Positions 58,215 through 64,000 of a DNA stretch of 64,000 nucleotides are shown piece by piece (the stretch's first letter is position 1; every line of letters begins with the position of its first letter). Both the position numbers and the translations under genes were made by a program. Source of the DNA: an uncultured SAR86 cluster bacterium (GTDB taxonomy: Bacteria; Pseudomonadota; Gammaproteobacteria; Magnimaribacterales; AG-339-G14); assembly GCA_902562135.1 (NCBI GenBank), contig CACESE010000004.1, positions 29,661 to 93,660 of the forward strand. The letters run 5' to 3'. The notes under the pieces are model-generated. The model worked only from the letters and a program-made list of their open reading frames with translations. It did not search any database and was not told the DNA's origin.

Positions 58215-58685
58215 ATGAATGTAAACGCTACTTTCTTTGCAGAGTTACTGGCTTTCAGTATCTTCATATTTATTACTTACAGGTATCTTTGGCCAAGCTT
58301 TTCTAGCATCTTGGATGCTAGGCAAGAAGAAATTTCAAAAGGCTTAGAGGCTGCTAGTCAATCGCAAAGAAAACTTGAAGAAGCAGAAGATCAATCAAAA
58401 AAAATGATTGAGGACGCCAAATCCGAAGCTTCAACTTTAATTAATCAAGCCGGCACTAGAGGAGATCAAATTGTTGAAGAAGCAAAAACTCAGGCAAGTG
58501 AAGAGCAGCAAAAGATAAAAACAGCTGCAGAAGCTGACATAGAGCAAAATGTTTCTAAAGCTAAAGAGAATTTAAAACAAGAAGTTTCTGCATTGGTTAT
58601 AGCAGGCGCTGCTAAGATTTTAGAAAAAGAAGTTGATGAAAAATCAAATAAAGAAATCATAGATGAATTAATCAAAGAGCTCTAA
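58215..58685 (+). CDS. atpF: ATP synthase F0 subunit b
   Basis: A 156-residue subunit: one N-terminal membrane helix (residues 6-24), then a long charged coiled-coil peripheral stalk (LDARQEEISKGLEAAS onward). It starts three bases after atpE and ends overlapping atpH by one base. Confidence 0.94.
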   Translation: MNVNATFFAELLAFSIFIFITYRYLWPSFSSILDARQEEISKGLEAASQSQRKLEEAEDQSKKMIEDAKSEASTLINQAGTRGDQIVEEAKTQASEEQQKIKTAAEADIEQNVSKAKENLKQEVSALVIAGAAKILEKEVDEKSNKEIIDELIKEL

Positions 58686-59221
58686 TGGCAGAATATCTAA
58701 CACAATCCAGACCATATGCAGAAGCTATTTTCGAAATAGCAGAACAAGACAATTCCGTTGACAGTTGGATAAAAGATTTGGCTTTAATATCAACTTCTTT
58801 TCAAGACAATCTCATCCAGGCTTTAATTGATACACCAGATATTTCTCAAAGAGAAAAGGCAGAAAAATTTGTTTCAATTTTTGAAGGTGAAGTTTCTGCA
58901 AAAACAATAAATTTTTTGAAGACCCTAGGGCAGGCTAACAGGTTAAAGATCTTAGATAACATCATTTTAAACTTCCTTGAATTGGTTGCTAAAAAAAGAA
59001 ATCAGAAAAATGTTGTTGTGTCTTCAGCTTTTGAATTGGAATCAGATCAATTGGAAAAAATTAAACTCGCAATGCAAAAAAGGCTTGGCGCTGACATTCT
59101 TATAACTTCCGCTGTTGATAAAGCTTTAATCGGCGGAATGAAAATTTCATACGAAGATCAAGTCATTGATCTCTCTTTAAAAAATAAACTTGAGTCTTTA
59201 AAAACTCAACTTCGAAACTAA
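58685..59221 (+). CDS. atpH: ATP synthase F1 subunit delta
   Basis: A 178-residue stalk subunit linking F1 to subunit b. Opens with the usual RPYAEAIFEIAEQ, and ends in the conserved SAVDKALIGGMKISYEDQVIDLSLKNKLESL. Fits the family in length and operon position. Overlaps the atpF stop. Confidence 0.94.
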   Translation: MAEYLTQSRPYAEAIFEIAEQDNSVDSWIKDLALISTSFQDNLIQALIDTPDISQREKAEKFVSIFEGEVSAKTINFLKTLGQANRLKILDNIILNFLELVAKKRNQKNVVVSSAFELESDQLEKIKLAMQKRLGADILITSAVDKALIGGMKISYEDQVIDLSLKNKLESLKTQLRN

Positions 59222-59231
59222 TAGGTGAAAC

Positions 59232-60775
59232 ATGGATAATTTAAATCCTTCTGAAATAAGTCAAATTATTAAAGACAGAATAAATAATTTAGAAACTTCT
59301 TCACAAGAATCTAACGAGGGTACGATTGTATTTTTATCGGATGGTATCGCGAGAATTCATGGATTAAGCGAAGTCATGTATGGCGAGCTTATAGAGTTTG
59401 AGGGCGGTATTACAGGTATGGCGTTGAATTTAGAAAGAGACTCCGTAGGTGTTGTAATTTTTGGAGATTATAAAAAATTAGCCGAAGGCGATACCGCAAA
59501 ATGCACCGGTAAAATTCTGGAAGTCCCTGTAGGGCCAGAGCTTATAGGAAGAGTTGTTGATGCGTTAGGAAATCCCATCGACGGCAAAGGACCAACCAAT
59601 TGTGCAAATTTCTCGCCTATAGAAAAAGTTGCCCCTGGAGTTATGACTCGAAAACCTGTAGATCAGCCAGTTCAAATAGGTCTTAAAGCGATAGATTCAA
59701 TGGTGCCAATTGGAAGAGGCCAAAGAGAATTGATTATTGGTGACAGACAAACCGGAAAAACTGCGATTGCATTGGATGCAATCATTAATCAAAAAGGAAC
59801 GGGAGTTAAGTGTATTTATGTTGCAGTAGGTCAAAAGCAATCATCGATAGCCGCCGTGGTTAGAAAACTAGAAGAATATGGAGCGATGGAGCACACAATT
59901 GTTGTTGCCGCTGGAGCTGCAGATCCCGCCCCAATGCAATTCCTTGCGCCTTATTCTGGCTGTTCAATGGGAGAGTATTTCAGAGATCTTGGAGAAGATG
60001 CGTTAATAATTTATGACGATTTGTCTAAACAGGCGGTCGCTTACCGTCAAATTTCTTTGTTATTGAGAAGACCGCCAGGACGTGAAGCTTATCCAGGAGA
60101 TATTTTTTATTTGCATTCTAGACTTTTGGAAAGAGGTTGTAGGGTAAACGAAGAATATGTATCTGAGCAAACCGCTGGAAAGGTTAAAGATAAAACAGGT
60201 TCTTTGACCGCTTTGCCGATCATCGAAACACAGGCTGGTGACGTTTCTGCTTTTGTTCCAACAAATGTGATTTCGATAACTGATGGTCAGATCTTTTTGG
60301 AAACTTCATATTTTAATAAAGGTTTATTGCCGGCGATGAATCCAGGTATTTCTGTGTCAAGGGTAGGAGGAGCAGCACAAACTCCTTTGATTAAAAAACT
60401 CGGTGGAGGAGTGAGAATAGCTTTGGCTCAATTTAGGGAGCTAGAAGCTTTTGCTCAATTTGCTTCTGATTTAGACGATGCTTCGAGAGAGCAGCTTGAA
60501 CTTGGTCAAAAAGTAACTGAGCTCATGAAACAAAAACAGTACTCGCCAATGTCAGTTGCTGAGATGGGGCTGGTGCTTTTTGCAGTTGAAAAGGGATATT
60601 TAAAAGACATCGAACTTAATAAGATTGCAGACTTTGAATCAGCATTATTATCTTACATGGCTTCAGAGCATAAGGAGTTTATGGAAAGTTTATCTGAGAC
60701 TGGCGATTATTCGGATGAAATTATGCAAACGTTCACCGATGCTCTCGAAAAATTTAAATCCACTCAAACTTTTTA

Positions 60776-60776
<1 letters not shown>
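59232..60776 (+). CDS. atpA: ATP synthase F1 subunit alpha
   Basis: A 514-residue non-catalytic nucleotide-binding subunit. Walker A is [15 protein letters not shown], and conserved elements [16 protein letters not shown] and [20 protein letters not shown] are intact. Its stop overlaps the atpG ATG by one base. Confidence 0.97.
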
Positions 60777-63030
<2,254 letters not shown>

Positions 63031-63032
63031 AA

Positions 63033-63446
63033 ATGGCGACTATGCAATGCACTATTGTAAGCGCTGAAAAAGAAATTTTTTCAGAAGCTGTCTCTATGGT
63101 TGTTGCAACAGGATCTTTGGGCGAGATCGGAATTACACCTGGGCATTCTCAATTGCTAACTGGAATAATTCCTGGACCAGTAAAAGTCGTCAGAGAAAAT
63201 GGAGAAGAAGAGATTTTTTTCCTATCCGGAGGATTCATTGAAGTTCAGCCTGATGTTGTCACGCTTTTATCTGATGTTGCTGTGAGAGCTGAAGATATTG
63301 ATGAAGCTGAAGCTGAAAAAGCTAAAGCCGAAGCAGAGAAGATAAAAAACGATTCCGAAGCTGGAGTTGACTTTAGTAGAGCGCGTGCGGAATTAGCTGA
63401 AGCGGCAGCTAGATTGCAAACATTACGCAAACTTAGAAAAAAATAG
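63033..63446 (+). CDS. atpC: ATP synthase F1 subunit epsilon
   Basis: A 137-residue regulatory subunit. N-terminal beta sandwich (CTIVSAEKEIFSEAVSMVVATGSLGEIGITPGH) and a C-terminal helical hairpin rich in Ala, Glu and Lys. Two bases after atpD; last atp gene. glmU starts 38 bases on, without a visible terminator. Confidence 0.95.
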   Translation: MATMQCTIVSAEKEIFSEAVSMVVATGSLGEIGITPGHSQLLTGIIPGPVKVVRENGEEEIFFLSGGFIEVQPDVVTLLSDVAVRAEDIDEAEAEKAKAEAEKIKNDSEAGVDFSRARAELAEAAARLQTLRKLRKK

Positions 63447-63483
63447 TTTAATATCTCACCCTAAGAAGATTCGAAGGGCGCAG

Positions 63484-64000
63484 ATGAAGACCGATGTAAT
63501 AATTTTAGCCGCTGGTAAAGGAACTCGCATGAGGTCCTCTACTCCCAAAATACTTCAAAACTTAGCCAATAAACCATTATTGCAACACGTCGTAGACACT
63601 TGTTCGCAAATACAAAATTCAAAGCTACACATCATCGTTGGAAAAGATAAAAAGTTAATTCAAAGTACAGTTAACACTCCAAGAGGAACAAATTGGGTAT
63701 TACAAAAAAATCAACTTGGTACTGGTCATGCAGTTAAACAAGCGCTTGATTCTTTAAGGCCGGGTTCCGTCTCTTTAATCATGTATGGCGACGTGCCCAT
63801 GGTGGGTTTATCTACTCTAAAAAAACTCATGCAAGCTGGAAAAAGTAAATTGGGTTTATTAACTTTTTTCCCAGACGACCCTAAGGGTTATGGCAGAATT
63901 TTAAAAAATAAAAATAAAGTTGTATCAATTATTGAAGAGAAAGATGCTTCGACTAAGGAAAAAGAAATCTCAGAAGTCAATTCTGGAATAATTTCTATCA
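63484..64000 (+). CDS. glmU: bifunctional UDP-GlcNAc pyrophosphorylase / GlcN-1-P acetyltransferase, N-terminal part
   Basis: The frame runs from ATG 63484 to the window end without a stop (172 codons seen). It begins MKTDVIILAAGKGTRMRS, the nucleotidyltransferase loop of GlmU (LAAGxGTRM), followed by PKILQNLANKPLLQHVV and GTGHAVKQAL, with YGDVPMV as the metal-binding strand. It makes UDP-GlcNAc for peptidoglycan and LPS. Position after atpC is standard in gammaproteobacteria. Truncated only by the window edge. Confidence 0.93.
   Translation, partial: MKTDVIILAAGKGTRMRSSTPKILQNLANKPLLQHVVDTCSQIQNSKLHIIVGKDKKLIQSTVNTPRGTNWVLQKNQLGTGHAVKQALDSLRPGSVSLIMYGDVPMVGLSTLKKLMQAGKSKLGLLTFFPDDPKGYGRILKNKNKVVSIIEEKDASTKEKEISEVNSGIISI

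Overview
The window reads as one contiguous piece of a small, AT-rich chromosome from a marine-type gammaproteobacterium. The SAR86 clade or a close streamlined relative is my best inference. It rests on the gammaproteobacterial GshA, PolA and DsbA/DsbB types, short intergenic gaps, overlapping genes, frequent GTG/TTG starts, and a gene order around the origin that matches the classic Pseudomonas-like layout with some members missing. I see no rRNA, tRNA, CRISPR array, insertion sequence or prophage.

Region 1 (1-7.5 kb) holds a CitE-like lyase, then dsbA and a dihaem cytochrome c4, divergent engB with two small unknown genes, polA on the opposite strand, dsbB, and an exported unknown protein. 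Region 2 (7.5-26.4 kb) is the accessory part. It contains a short RmuC, an operon of three exported two-module proteins, a secreted nuclease, SelO, a tiny zinc-ribbon gene and a 33-residue membrane peptide gene with its own promoter and terminator. These are followed by two quinone-oxidoreductase-like enzymes, a DUF3604 lipoprotein/PPIase/HupE trio, a lipoprotein that looks like a distant relative of the three-gene operon, a GST, a hydrolase, pckA-gshA, and a tandem pair of paralogous three-helix membrane proteins.

Region 3 (26.5-34.7 kb) is a complete aa3-type cytochrome c oxidase locus on the minus strand. It includes subunits II (with a fused haem-c domain), I and III, Cox11/CtaG, SURF1, a CxxxC thioredoxin-like protein, haem A synthase, haem O synthase and Sco. 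With cytochrome c4 and the ATP synthase operon it forms a full terminal respiratory chain.

Region 4 (34.7-64 kb) is the replication-origin neighbourhood: aroE-tsaC, purE, def-fmt-trkA-trkH, glyS-gmhB, gyrB-recF-dnaN-dnaA (minus), then rpmH-rnpA-yidD-yidC-mnmE-mnmG-rsmG-parA-parB-atpBEFHAGDC-glmU (plus). Two perfect inverted DnaA boxes lie between dnaA and rpmH, where gene polarity flips. A perfect 16-bp parS palindrome sits inside recF. The atp operon has a good sigma-70-like promoter whose spacer carries a near-perfect 21-bp palindrome.

The least-explained material is the three-gene exported operon, the tandem membrane paralogues next to the oxidase locus, the autonomous 33-residue peptide gene, the overlooked 40-residue zinc-ribbon ORF, and the atp promoter palindrome. 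All functional statements for these are inference.
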